Below the pieces are notes generated by a model that had not been told where the DNA came from, did no database searches, and saw only the letters and a list, made by a program, of their open reading frames with translations. This document shows, piece after piece, positions 11,113 to 21,825 of a stretch of DNA of 64,000 bases. The DNA is from Plantago ovata. Lineage: Eukaryota > Streptophyta > Magnoliopsida > Lamiales > Plantaginaceae. Both the position numbers and the translations under genes were made by a program. Positions within the stretch are counted from its first letter, which is position 1. Every line of letters begins with the position of its first letter. The stretch covers positions 13,159,566 to 13,223,565 of the forward strand of contig CM051458.1 of NCBI GenBank assembly GCA_028274465.1, in the 5' to 3' direction.

Positions 11113-12856
11113 TCAAGCTTGGTTCTCCCCTTGAGTAGCAGCATCTTCTCCCCTTGTACCACTTTCTCCTCCTTGGTGGCCAGTAGAAGCAAAATCCAAG
11201 ATTGCTTTTAAGCTTAAGAGCCCATCAATTTCAACTTGGATTGCAACCAACTCAGCTCTCTTAGCAGCAATAACACCATCCAAAGTAGCCAATGCATCCG
11301 CTGATGGAGGAATTCCGTGGAGAAAACCATAAGTAGCCGCAGAAGAAGGTGGGACAGTAGGATCAGTAGCCGGAGCAGTAGCAGAAGGACCAGTAGCAGG
11401 TGGAGGAGTTGAGGTATCAGGTTGAGCAACCTCAGGAGCAACTCCATCATCTACATGTTCTTTCCAAGGTAAATCATTACCTGGCTTGGTCAGAACCGTC
11501 CTATACACCTTATACTCATCATCACAAGAAACCACATCATCTTCTTTAGGCCGAATCTCAAGGCCTTGATAAGCCAGAAGCCCGCAGATGGTATGAGGCA
11601 GATGAAGAAACACTTTGGTGCCTTTATTTTTGAGAAAACAAATATGACGGAACATTTCTTTTCCAAGGTTAATAGGAATACCTGTCTTAAGCTTGTAGAG
11701 AAAGATGGCCTGTTCTTGAGTAGTTGGGAAGTGTTGAAAGTAGGAATCCAGTTGGAATGGATAGAGCATGTAGCACCGTCATCAAAGGAGTAAGCTTTGA
11801 CACTGGTGATTTAGCATTCCACTTAGTGATTTGACCACCAGTAATTGTGGAAATCACCTCATCTAGCCTAGAATCAGAGACATGATGCTCCTCAACTTCT
11901 GGAATCCCAAAGTAAACATTAATGAGATCGGCTGAAAAGTTGTAGAAGTTTCCCCGCAAGTAAACTCTGCCAAACTTAGGGTGAGCAGGATCACAAGTGT
12001 TGGAAGATAAATTGCAGTAAAACTCCCTCATAATGGCTGCGCTGTAAGGAACATGATATCTAACGGTATCAAGCCACTGCAACTTCTCCAAGAAACCATA
12101 CAGATTATGCTTCCTCAACTCATCCTCAGTCATCTCAACTTCTGTAACTAGCTTCCTAGTTCTAAACATAGACCAATCAGCAGCAAAATCCTCTGTATAG
12201 AAAGTATCATTATACGCAGTTTTCTCAAACGTAGAAGCATCATACAAATACCCTTCCTCAAGATCTGGAGTTGAACTTGTTCCAATCGGTGGTTGACTAA
12301 CCCCCTGTGTAGCCTCATCAGTAATAGGCACATCATTATCATTACCCTGCTCTAACTCATCTGAATCATCCCTCGCAAGCATCAACTTCCGTCTCATAGA
12401 CCTAGTCATGGGCACCCGCACAGATTTTCATTTACCCTTAACCGGGGACTGACGGACAGGCTCAGACAATAACACCATTAACGAATCATCACTAGAAATC
12501 GAATCATCACCAATCTCAGTACTATCAGTATCACTACTATACTCAACCCCAATAGTATCAAGCGCATTCAACACATTCACCCCTTGAGTAGCTAACGGAG
12601 GCAAAATTGGAGCAATAGAAGAAGTTACCTTCGAAGTAGAAACCAATTTTGCTCTCGGTTTTGGGCGAAACCTCCGCGTCGGTGGTGAAGGGAGTTTCTG
12701 GCCGAGAATAAGCATCGCGTCGGCTAGCTCCGACGGCGTCAATGGAGAAGACGGCTCCGACGGCGTCAATGGAGAAGACGGAGCGTCCGTCGCGGGTTGT
12801 GGGTGTGGAGAAATCGGTGAAGAGTAGGCGGTGTGAGATGGGTTCTGTGATTCCAT
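11113..12856 (-). pseudogene. Extra 3' ORF of SIRE element, 'putative plant transposon protein' type, broken
   Basis: Read from ATG at 12856 (MESQNPSHTAYSS). It has a Pro/Ser-rich N terminus with repeated LTPSEPSSP, a basic stretch (MTRSMRRKL), then a folded part with LEKLQWLDTVRYHVPYSAAI, MREFYCNL, FGRVYLRGNFYNFSADLINV, YFGIPEVEEHH and later EQAIFLYKLKTGIPINLG. The folded part resembles the plant transposon protein domain PF20167 (Transposase_32). SIRE elements often carry an env-like ORF at this place, but no signal peptide or membrane span is seen here. A TGA at 12428-12430 interrupts it, and the 11690-11790 stretch switches frame twice. A second proline/alanine-rich tail (about 11200-11420) precedes the end. 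Function is unknown. Confidence 0.7.
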
Positions 12857-14157
12857 GGTGAGATTTGAGTTAATTGGTCGGAATTTGAGTGAGAGAGGGG
12901 CGGCGATCTGGGGTTTTCGGTGAGGTTGCGGGAGGTTGAAGAGAGGAGCGAGAGAGAGAGAGCTGAAAGGGTTTTGTATGGGAATGAGTAAGGAAGTGTT
13001 TGGGTAGGTAATAAGCTAGCTAATTCCTAAATGGTATCAAGATCCTCCTCAAAAATAATGTTGGTATATTTGAGATAAAATATATCTGAAAAAAATGGTT
13101 AGCACCAAAAAACAAGATATATGGTATACCAAACATAAAAAAATATTTTTGAAACCAATTCAAGATCAGGACAAAGAAATAAATTTTAGGAATTAAACTA
13201 AGGGAGGATATTTTGTATTTAAGAAATAACACAATTTCTTAATGTAACACAAAACAAAATTTCCAACCCCATGCATAATGTACTCTCCCCCTTAACACGA
13301 CCTATATGAATAACCAACAAAACACCACAACCTAAGAATTTTAGACACAACAAATAAAAAAAAAGAATAAGAAAAACACATTTATGAAATCACATAGAAA
13401 ATTCACAATCAGTCCAGAGGTGTTGGGTAAGGAGTTGCTCAACTTCCAGGTCAACACTCGATCAAGAAACTCCCATATTTATAAAAGCCTCACCTGTATT
13501 TTTCACCTGAAATTTTAGAAGACGTTTGAAACAAGTTGCTTTCTGGTCTTTGTTTAAATCTCAGTGCAATGTCCATGGGCGAATTTGCAAAAATATATAT
13601 TTTTTTTTTTTTGTTTGTGCTGTTCATTATTTATTTAATGCATCTTTTTGCTTTTGTTTCTTTCCAAACCTTCATAGACTTGAGACCCAAAGATTGCCAG
13701 AAAACGAGAGACAAGTTTTTTACTTTCCTTGCCTTTCGGACCTTTGCGGCACTTGTTTAGCTACATAGGAAATTCAAGGCCCCTATGTGCTCTTTCTCCT
13801 GTGAAAAGGCATATAATATGCAAAGGAAATTCAAGGTTCCTAATGAAAGACTGGTTGTCATTCATATTATTGTGAGCTGCTCAAGCTCCAGGAGAGGGCT
13901 TCCAATAAATGAGCAAAACAAGGTGTCAACAGGGACTATTACTTTTTAGGGAAATCTCTTTCACTTATGCATTCCAGAAAGTCACACTTCTAGCTTACTT
14001 GAAACATAGTACATAGACTGATCACAAAGATTCATGCTTTTTCACATACACACAGACACATAAAAAACATAAAAAAATAAAAACAAATGACACACGCACA
14101 CCACATGCATTCAACAGGAGTTAACTGTGATGTTAAGCTAACCCCTGGTCGACTCCT
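12857..14157. other. Non-coding spacer between SIRE pol and the extra ORF
   Basis: About 1.3 kb with no supported ORF. A GAGA-rich leader (about 12885-12965) lies just upstream of the extra ORF start on the minus strand and could belong to an internal promoter. This is inference only. Confidence 0.5.
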
Positions 14158-17100
14158 AACTTAAGTGAAAACAAAGACCAAGAGACCTCCTAATACTTCG
14201 AAATCTCTCAGTATCTAAGGGCTTGGTGAACAGATCAGCAAGTTAGTTGGTTGTTTCGATATGATCCATACTTAGAATGTTGGCCTCAACAAGTTCTCTC
14301 AAAAAATGATGTCTTATGTCTATATTCTTAGACCTAGAATGATGAACCGGGTTATGGGACAAATGTATTGCACTTAAGTTATCACATAATAACAAAACTG
14401 ACTCACACTTAAGACCATAATCAGATAACATAGATCTAAGCCAAAGAAGCTGCATGGCACCACTACCAGCGGCAACATACTCAGACTCAGCTGTAGACAA
14501 TGAGACTCAATTTTGCTTTTTGCTAAACCAAGAAACCAAGTTATTTCCTAAATAAAAACATCCTCCACTAGTAGACTTCCTATCATCAAGATCTCCAGCC
14601 CAATCAGAATCAGAAAAACCAACAAGTTGTAAAGAAGTATCTCTAGTATACCATATACCAAGTTCAATGGTGCCAGAAATATACCTGAGGATTCTCTTGA
14701 CAGCATTTACGTGGGTGGTTTTGGGATCAGACTGATACCTAGCACACACACATACCGCATACATAATATCGGGTCTAGAGGCTGATGATATAGCAAGCTA
14801 CCAATCATGGATCTGTATAGAGTGGGATCAACACTTTCACCTTCTCCTTCTTTACTGATCTTCACGCTAGAGCTCATAGGCGTTTTCAGCACCTTTGCAC
14901 TATCCAGGCCAAACCGTTTCACAAGGTTCTTTGCATATTTGGACTGATTTAAGAACAATCCATCCCTTTGCTGTTTGATTTGCAACCCCAAGAAGTAGTT
15001 CAACTCACCTATCATACTCATCTCAAACGTAGAAGACATGGTTTTGACAAACTTGTCAAGAAGAGTTTTATCAGTAGAACCAAACACAATATCATCCACA
15101 TAGATTTGAGCAACACATATATGAGAGTCGATTCTGAGAATAAAGAGAGTCCTGTCACCTGTACCTCGAATAAAGCCAAACTCAAGCAAAAACTCAGTTA
15201 TCTTCTCATACCAAGCTCGAGGAGCTTGTTTGAGACCATAAACAGCTTTATCAAGTTTGTACACATAATCAGGGTGAAAAGGATCCTCAAAGCCTTTAGG
15301 TTGTTCCATATAAGCATCAACATCAATATTGCCATGCAAGAAAGTTATCTTTAAGTAGCATGCAATAGCAAGAAGCAGTCTAATAGATTCAATTCTAGCA
15401 ACAGGAGCAAAGGTTTCATCATAGTCAATTCCTTCTACCTGTGTATAGCCTTGGGCTACTAACCTAGCTTTGTTTCTAACGACTGTACCAGTTTCATCAG
15501 TTTTGTTTTTAAAAATCCATTTAGCACCAATAACATTTGTATTGTGAGGTCTAGGTACTAAGGTCCAGACTTTATTCTTAACAAACTGGTTCAATTCTTC
15601 TTGCATAACCACTATCCAAAGTAAATCAGTTAAGGCTTCTTTGACATTCTTAGGATCAATAGAAGATACATAACAAGTATGACGTACCTTGGCATGTGCC
15701 GCATATGAACAACAAGCACATGTCATTACCATATTAGCCTTAAGACCTGCAAGCTTTCTGTAATCAACCTTGGCTTTTATTCTCAGCCGCGTGGAAGAAG
15801 TACCATCAGTAGCATCCCCTTCATCCACGTCTTCTTCTTGATCCTCATCGGTGTCAGTAGATGGGTCACTTGCAGCAGCAGTTACTGTATCAGCAGTGGA
15901 TTCAGGACTGGGAGGTGACAGCAACGGATCCTTAGAAGTAGGATTTTCAGGTTCCGTATCAGCAGCAGCCGCGGGAGTTAAGGCAGGAGTTAGGTCAACT
16001 CCCTGAGTAACTCCACCTGATGTCGAATTTGCTGGTCTGTCGACATGCATGTTTTGAGTACCTGTAGGAAATTGAACTATTTCCAGAGTACCTGCTTCAT
16101 CCTTTCTACCTGTCATACTAAGTGAATCGTCAAAAGTAACATTGACTGACTCTTGAATAGTCTTGGTCCTTAGGTTGAATACCCTATAGGCATGACTATT
16201 GTCCGAGTAGCCAAGAAAAACAGCTTTATCACTTTTAGGATCTAGTTTAGACAGTTGATCTCTATCATTAAGAATGTAGCAAACACAACCAAAAACATGG
16301 AAATATTTCAAATTGGGTTTCTTGCCTTTCAAAATCTCATATGGAGTCATAGAAGTTCCTGGTCTAAAAAACACTCTGTTAATGATATGACATGCTGTGT
16401 TAAATGCTTCCCCCAAAAAGGTTTTGCAATACTCATAGAACTAATCATAACTCTACCCATCTCTTGTAAAGTTCTATTCTTACGTCCCGCAATCCCATTC
16501 TGTTGAGGTGTCTTGGGTGCAGAATACTCATGGAAAATTCCTTCTTTATCACAAAAGTTAGAAAAAGTTGAATTTTCAAATTCTTTTCCATGGTCAGAAC
16601 GAATCCTTTTAATAGATGAGCGATACATGTTCTTAACTCTAGCATGCAGAATTTTGAAAGCATCAAAAGTATCAGACTTATTTCTTAAGAAAAAGACCCA
16701 TGTGAATCTAGAAAAGCCATCAACTATCACATACGCATATTTCTTACCACTAATAGTACCAACTTCCATAGGACCCATAAGATCCATGTGCATAAGTTCA
16801 AAACATGAAGTCGTACCTGATGGTTGCGCCGAGGGTTGAGCAACACTGTGAGCAACTCGTGTCTGCTTTCCCTTCAAACAATCACCACACACAATTTTTC
16901 CTGATTTGGAAAGCTTTGGCACACCTTGAACAACTTCCTGTTTGAGGAGTTTGTCCATGCTCCTGTAGTTCATGTGACCAAGCTTTTGATGCCAGAGTTG
17001 TGCATCTTCTATCTTGACATGATTGCATAGCAAGTGACTACCAGTCGAATAGCAATTATCACCTGACCTTTGACCTGTCATCACACACTTATTTGCAGCA

Positions 17101-17756
17101 TTGTAAACAGTACAGGAACTTTTGTCAAATTTGACATTAAGGTTAGCATCACACAGTTGGCTAATGCTAATAAGATTCGCCTTAAGTCCATCGACCAGAT
17201 AAACATCCTTCAAAGCTGGAAATCCTGTAACATTCAGTATACCAGTACCAAGAATTTTTCCTTTGGTTCCACCACCATACGTGACAGTTCCAGAGTCCCT
17301 AGCAACAAAATTGGTTAGAAATTCCTTTCTTCCAGTCATATGACGGGAACAACCACTATCAAAGTACCATGTACCTGCAATGTCAGTATCCACAGCAGCT
17401 AAAGCAACATTACATGTGAGGTCATCAGACTTATCAGACTGAGAGGGAGAACTTGATGTCGCAGTAGATAAGGTGTTATCAGAGGTGTTAGGTGACTCCT
17501 CAGTTAACTCCTTTGAACTATCCTCTTTCTTCATAAAGGTTTTGTGAAAAGACCTACAATAAGGTTTGATGTGACCTTCATTTCTGCAGAAACTGAATTT
17601 ATAGATTCTTTTCGGAGTAGAAGAATTCTCACTAGCAGCAGATTCCTTGAGTTTCTTGCCTTTATCTTTTGACACCTTGTGTTTAGAACTTTTAGGTTCT
17701 ACTACTTGTGGTTTTACAAAAACAGGACCTTCAGGAAAATAGCGATCATCAGTTCT
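14158..17756 (-). pseudogene. SIRE pol: protease, integrase, reverse transcriptase, RNase H, broken
   Basis: Minus-strand order: a second knuckle-like C-R-N-E-G-H-I-K-P-Y-C; protease WYFDSGCSRHMTG; pre-integrase LWHQKLGHMNYRSMDKLL; integrase core with D (HMDLMGPMEVG) and D (RSDHGKEFEN). The third catalytic residue is Gly in NGIAGRKNRTL where the family has Glu. A Ser/Asp-rich linker follows, then reverse transcriptase (KARLVAQGYTQVEGIDYDETF, YVDDIVFGS) and RNase H (SDSDWAGDLDDRKSTSGG, LSTAESEYVA, CDNLSAIHLS). Frame changes occur near 16400, 14790 and 14245, and a TGA stands at 14504-14506 before LSTAESEY. Reading continues in another frame as LFTKPL to about 14158. A stop at 17757-17759 separates it from the gag tail in the same frame. 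Confidence 0.92.
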
Positions 17757-19256
17757 TTATTTCAGTTTAGTATAACCTAAACCATTGGTTCCAGTATTAC
17801 CCTGTCCTAAACATGTTTCTAGCATACCAGCAGACTTAACATAGTTCTCAAGAGTACGTTCAGACTTAGCAAGTTTTTCACTAACAGTATTGAAGGCAAT
17901 ATCTCTTTTAGGCAATGCAACTTCAAGATTAGTGGTTACCTCTTTCAAGCTATCATTCTCACTGGTCAACTTACTGATTACCTTCTTCTGTTTGCTGCAA
18001 ATTTTGAGCAACTTGTCATACATCTCTTGAAGCTCAGCAATAGCTTCTTCCTCGGATATTTGCTCATCCGCATCTTTGTCAGTTGTACACAAATTAAATC
18101 ACAAGAGTTAAGTTCGGTGTTGAGTAACCCTCTGGATCAACTCCTTCCTGTGAATCACAAATTACAGCATGTAGAGCAACTACATCAGTATCTGCATCTG
18201 AGTCAGGCTTCTCATCATCACTTCCATCATCCGCTGCGTCATCAGTCTCCACCCAGTTGACTTTCAATCCTTTGAGTCTACGAAGATTGGCGCATTCATT
18301 GCGGTAGTGTCCCCATCGTTTGCATTCCCTGCACTGAATCTTATCGAGATCCCTAGAACTTGAACTAGAGGTAGGGACAGTATCTTTTCTATGGGAAGAG
18401 CTTTTAAAATTGTCTTTGGAATGATTTTTGGATGTGGAGGTTTCAGAACTATACTTAGACTTGGATTTTGGATGATATTTTTGAAAAACTTTGTGGCTTG
18501 GGCAATAAAGGCTTTGGAAAACTCAGGATCAAAATCATTAATATCAATGTCATCATCACTATCAGGTTGAGTAGTTTTAAAAACTTTGGAACCTTTACCA
18601 TAATTTTCCTCTTGATCCATAAGATGAAGTTCATAGTTTTTCACAATATTCATAAGAGTGGTTAAGTCCAAGGTAGCTAAACTATGACTTTCTTCAATAG
18701 CAGAGACTTTGACATTAAATCTAGGAGGTAAGGACCTAATAGCTTTACGTACCAGAACTTTGTTTGCCATGGGTTCGCCAAGTTGGTGTGACTCATTAGC
18801 AATATCAAGGATCTTGGTAAAGTAGGTGCTGATGTCTTCATCTTTCTCCATCCTGAGTAGTTCAAACTTGCTATGTAGCAGTCTGATTCTGGTATCTTTC
18901 ACCTTTGAATCACCTTCACAATGTCTTTGGAGAATATCCCAAGCACTCTTAGTTGTACCACAGTTTTGGATTAGTTTAAACATATGCATATCAACCCAAG
19001 AAAAAATAGCATTAAGAGCTTTTTCATTGTTAGAAGCTCCTGTTTTCTCTTCTTCAGTATAGTCCTTGAGTTCTTTTGGCAATATGTCTCCATGTCGATC
19101 AGCCTTTTTCTTGGGATAAATAAATTCCTGCTCAACAGATTGCCAAACACCTGCATCCAAAGATTTCAAGTATATACGCATACGCAATAACCAGTAAGCA
19201 TAGTTTGCTCCATCAAGAATCGGGAGCCTTCCAAGGTTCGGATTGGCGGAGTCCAT
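17757..19256 (-). pseudogene. SIRE gag, broken
   Basis: Starts MDSANPNLGRLPILDG at 19256. The capsid-like UBN2/DUF4219 region runs through LNAIFSWVDMHMFKLI and RSLPPRFNVKVSAIEE. A CCHC knuckle C-R-E-C-K-R-W-G-H-Y-R-N-E-C lies at 18333-18292, but in another frame than the start. The frame switches in a T run near 18481-18485. An acidic stretch follows, then another frame change near 18095 and a coiled-coil tail (18092-17757) rich in Lys, Glu and Leu heptads. Gag would form the virus-like particle that holds element RNA. This copy is inactive. Confidence 0.9.
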
Positions 19257-19293
19257 CTTTTTTACCTAAAAGCAATTACCTATAAAAGATAAC

Positions 19294-19309
19294 AAGCTCT
19301 CGATGCCAA
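19294..19309 (-). other. SIRE primer-binding site
   Basis: On the minus strand, TTGGCATCGAGAGC follows the 5' LTR end by one or two bases. It resembles the usual TGGTATCAGAGC complement of initiator tRNA-Met with a few mismatches. Confidence 0.75.
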
Positions 19310-19310
19310 T

Positions 19311-20253
19311 TGAAAGAATATAAGGATCGATAATAACTTGTTAATAGGAACAATTCACCAGTAAGCAGGAGTTATCGATGTGGTTGAACAACTCGTACGA
19401 TAACACCTCAGTAATCCACAACTACTACCTGCAGATTAGTCAGACAAACACAAGTAATATATATCAGAATATTAAGCACAACGGAAAGTAAATAAGAACT
19501 TGTGTTTGTAAATTTTCAAGCAGCTTTGGATAGCTTGCTTGATGCCCAGTCAAGGCAGAAAAACCACTAAGAAGAATATGTTTGTACAACGTTGTATACT
19601 ACCTATTCTATCTTAGCTGAAACAATACTAGTCACCTCACGATGATATAGAACCCAATCTATCTATTCTATTCTCAATACGTTGTTAGAGAGATCTAGAA
19701 TATAAACTAGTATAAAGACTCAAAAAACAAACAACTAAACAAGAAAGACTCTAAACGAATTCTTTGGTTGTAAACTTCTTGCTCTCGAGATGTATCTTCC
19801 TCATCGTTGATGTTGGCATATATATAGTAGCGAAGTACCTGAGCGAATCCAATCCGGAAACGCGTTCCTACTATTTAGCTAAACATGAAATCAACTTTGA
19901 ATGACTTCAAACTCTGAATCTAGACTTGATTTCGTCCTCCTTCTTCAAATAGAAATTGTATTTCTACTTGGATTCTTTCTCCTTCTTGATTTCTACATAT
20001 TCACGCTCTCATGCTCTGTTTTGCTCAACGTTTCCTAGTCAGAAACAACTTCTTCCTATTGACACATTCTGGAAGCTAGTTTCCTGCACACAATAAATAT
20101 CTACAGCTGTGGAACTAGTTAGTAGTTAAGTAAAGGTAAAACACGATATCAATTCGTTAAGTGTATTGTTGACATATATAGGAGTTAAACCAGACAGCTT
20201 AACTCCAAGGATAACTCCTTGGTCAACTCAGTGTAAAAACACATACACTTACA
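19311..20253 (-). repeat. SIRE 5' LTR, intact
   Basis: 943 bases, TG...CA ends, matching the split copy at 2507-3038 and 10411-10816 with scattered differences and small indels. It serves as the empty-site control for the CACTA insertion. Confidence 0.93.
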
Positions 20254-20258
20254 ATAAT
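20254..20258. repeat. Target-site duplication of SIRE element, right copy
   Basis: ATAAT, identical to 2502-2506. Confidence 0.9.
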
Positions 20259-20388
20259 AATTTCTAAGAATAAATCAATAAGCCCTCTCGTTCTTTTGTT
20301 ATGTATTGATCGATTTTTTTTCTGAAATTGGATTGAATACACAAGCTGTTAATGCTAACTTGAGTAGCATGTTTTCGCACTGTGTGGC
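20259..20388. other. Host flank between SIRE and Athila elements (arm of inverted duplication)
   Basis: 130 bases of unknown origin, continued after the Athila insertion at 28700-28932. The same sequence occurs uninterrupted and inverted at 44881-45246. No product can be assigned. Confidence 0.8.
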
Positions 20389-21662
20389 TGATGAATGTGT
20401 ATTTTACACTTTCATTCGAGTCTTTTTCACCTATTTTAGCTATCCTCTATGTTAATTTAGCTATATTTTAGTACATTTTATTAGAATAGTGTCACGTTTC
20501 CCATTAGATTTTATTTTACAGGTTTTGGTTGAAATTCGAAGATTTCCGGGCAATTATATTAAAGTTGACAAGGAATTGGTGTTCCAGAAGCCTATTTGGA
20601 GTATCTGAAGGTTTCCGGATAGGATTTGGAGTCTAGGGGCCGAATCTGGAGGTTAGAAGGCTACTAGAAGTCAGAAACCGAGTCCGAAAAGGGGAAGAAA
20701 TCCAAAAACGCGTCGAAAATGCGGAATTCCGCGAGAAAAAGCCGGGGGCGAACCGCCGCATAGCTGGGGCGAACCGCCCCGTGGTATTTCAGGGCCTATA
20801 TATAGTTGCTCAGTTTTCTCCGAAAATCATATCTTTCCAAACCTTCTCTCTCACCTCTCTCTAAAATTTTAGGTACGAACTTCCCGGGGCCTGTCCTGGG
20901 AGTTCCGTAGCTTAGGGGATACTTTTTCATAGCAGTTTGGAGCTCGTAGGATCGCAATCATCCGGAGATTGACAACCTTCGGTAACTTTGTATCTTACAG
21001 TTTTATTCTACTTATTTTATTATATTCTTTCAACATGTTTTCTTCTATGATTTCTGTTGATTGCATGCCTATTATGAGTAGCTAAACTTATCGTTGGTGG
21101 TAGCATGTGAATTCTTAGCGAAGGGAAGATAATCATGCTAATGGCTATATCGCGCATTATACTCCGTGTCATTGCTTTATTTCGTTGATCAGGCACAGCC
21201 TAAATTCTCGTATGTTGTATTAATTATTATGCACAATTGGACACTTGTCGACCATCAGACCAATTATCTTCGTAGTGTTGAATAATTACGGAACACATTA
21301 GGACAATAGTGATTGACTTGTCAGACCAAATTATCTTCGTAGTGCTTAATATTTGCAACATGACACTAGATTGATTCAAAGATCTCTATGCAAGACCGAG
21401 GAATTTATGCATGATTATCGACCTGTTACACTAAGAAGGACCATACTATCACCAATCTCCATCATCTGCTAGAAACCCCTTTTGCTTTCTGTCTGTTGTT
21501 TTTATATTCTCTTGTTAAATAGATAAAGCTAGTTATAATCCTGAGAGAACGACACTCGAGTCATTCTACTGCTACACTACGGTTTTCGTTGTAGTTGTGG
21601 ATTGCCTTTGGCTAATTACAAATTTATTTGATAATTGGAATCCGACAAATTCCGGTTCATCA
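20389..21662 (+). repeat. Athila-like 5' LTR
   Basis: 1274 bases. It carries an extra short segment near 20755-20775 with a second GGCGAACCGCC unit that the 3' LTR lacks; otherwise the copies are very similar. Confidence 0.9.
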
Positions 21663-21665
21663 AAT

Positions 21666-21683
21666 TGGCGCCGTTGCCGGGGA
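21666..21683 (+). other. Athila-like primer-binding site
   Basis: TGGCGCCGTTGCCGGGGA begins a few bases after the LTR. This is the usual Athila/Tat-type site, commonly assigned to tRNA-Asp. Confidence 0.85.
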
Positions 21684-21825
21684 CTATACTCCTTTTTTCT
21701 GTTTAACTTGTTTATATTTTCAGATTTAGATTCCTAATTCTATTAGTTTTAGTTTTCCTTTTTAATCTCTCTCTAATACTGCTTTCCTAGTCTGTTTCTA
21801 ATCACCTTTCCTAGTCTGTTATAGA

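Larger units (their letters stand above)
2507..20253 (-). mobile_element. Ty1/Copia LTR retrotransposon, SIRE (Maximus) type, with nested CACTA
   Basis: Complete LTR element read on the minus strand: 5' LTR 19311-20253, gag, pol, an extra 3' ORF, then the 3' LTR (2507-3038 plus 10411-10816). Without the CACTA insertion and its 3-bp duplication it is about 10.4 kb. Pol order protease, integrase, reverse transcriptase, RNase H is that of Copia. The gag style (GANYAYWLLRMRIYL, later a C-x2-C-x4-H-x4-C knuckle and a coiled-coil tail) and the additional ORF after pol match the SIRE lineage. The LTR copies differ at scattered positions, and every ORF has stops or frame changes, so it is old and not autonomous. 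It inserted about 230 bases downstream of the terpene synthase stop codon. Confidence 0.93.

Noticed and set aside
11687-12421. Possible viral envelope protein in the SIRE extra ORF
   Set aside because: No signal peptide, membrane span or fusion-like stretch is visible. The conserved part looks like a plant transposon protein domain.
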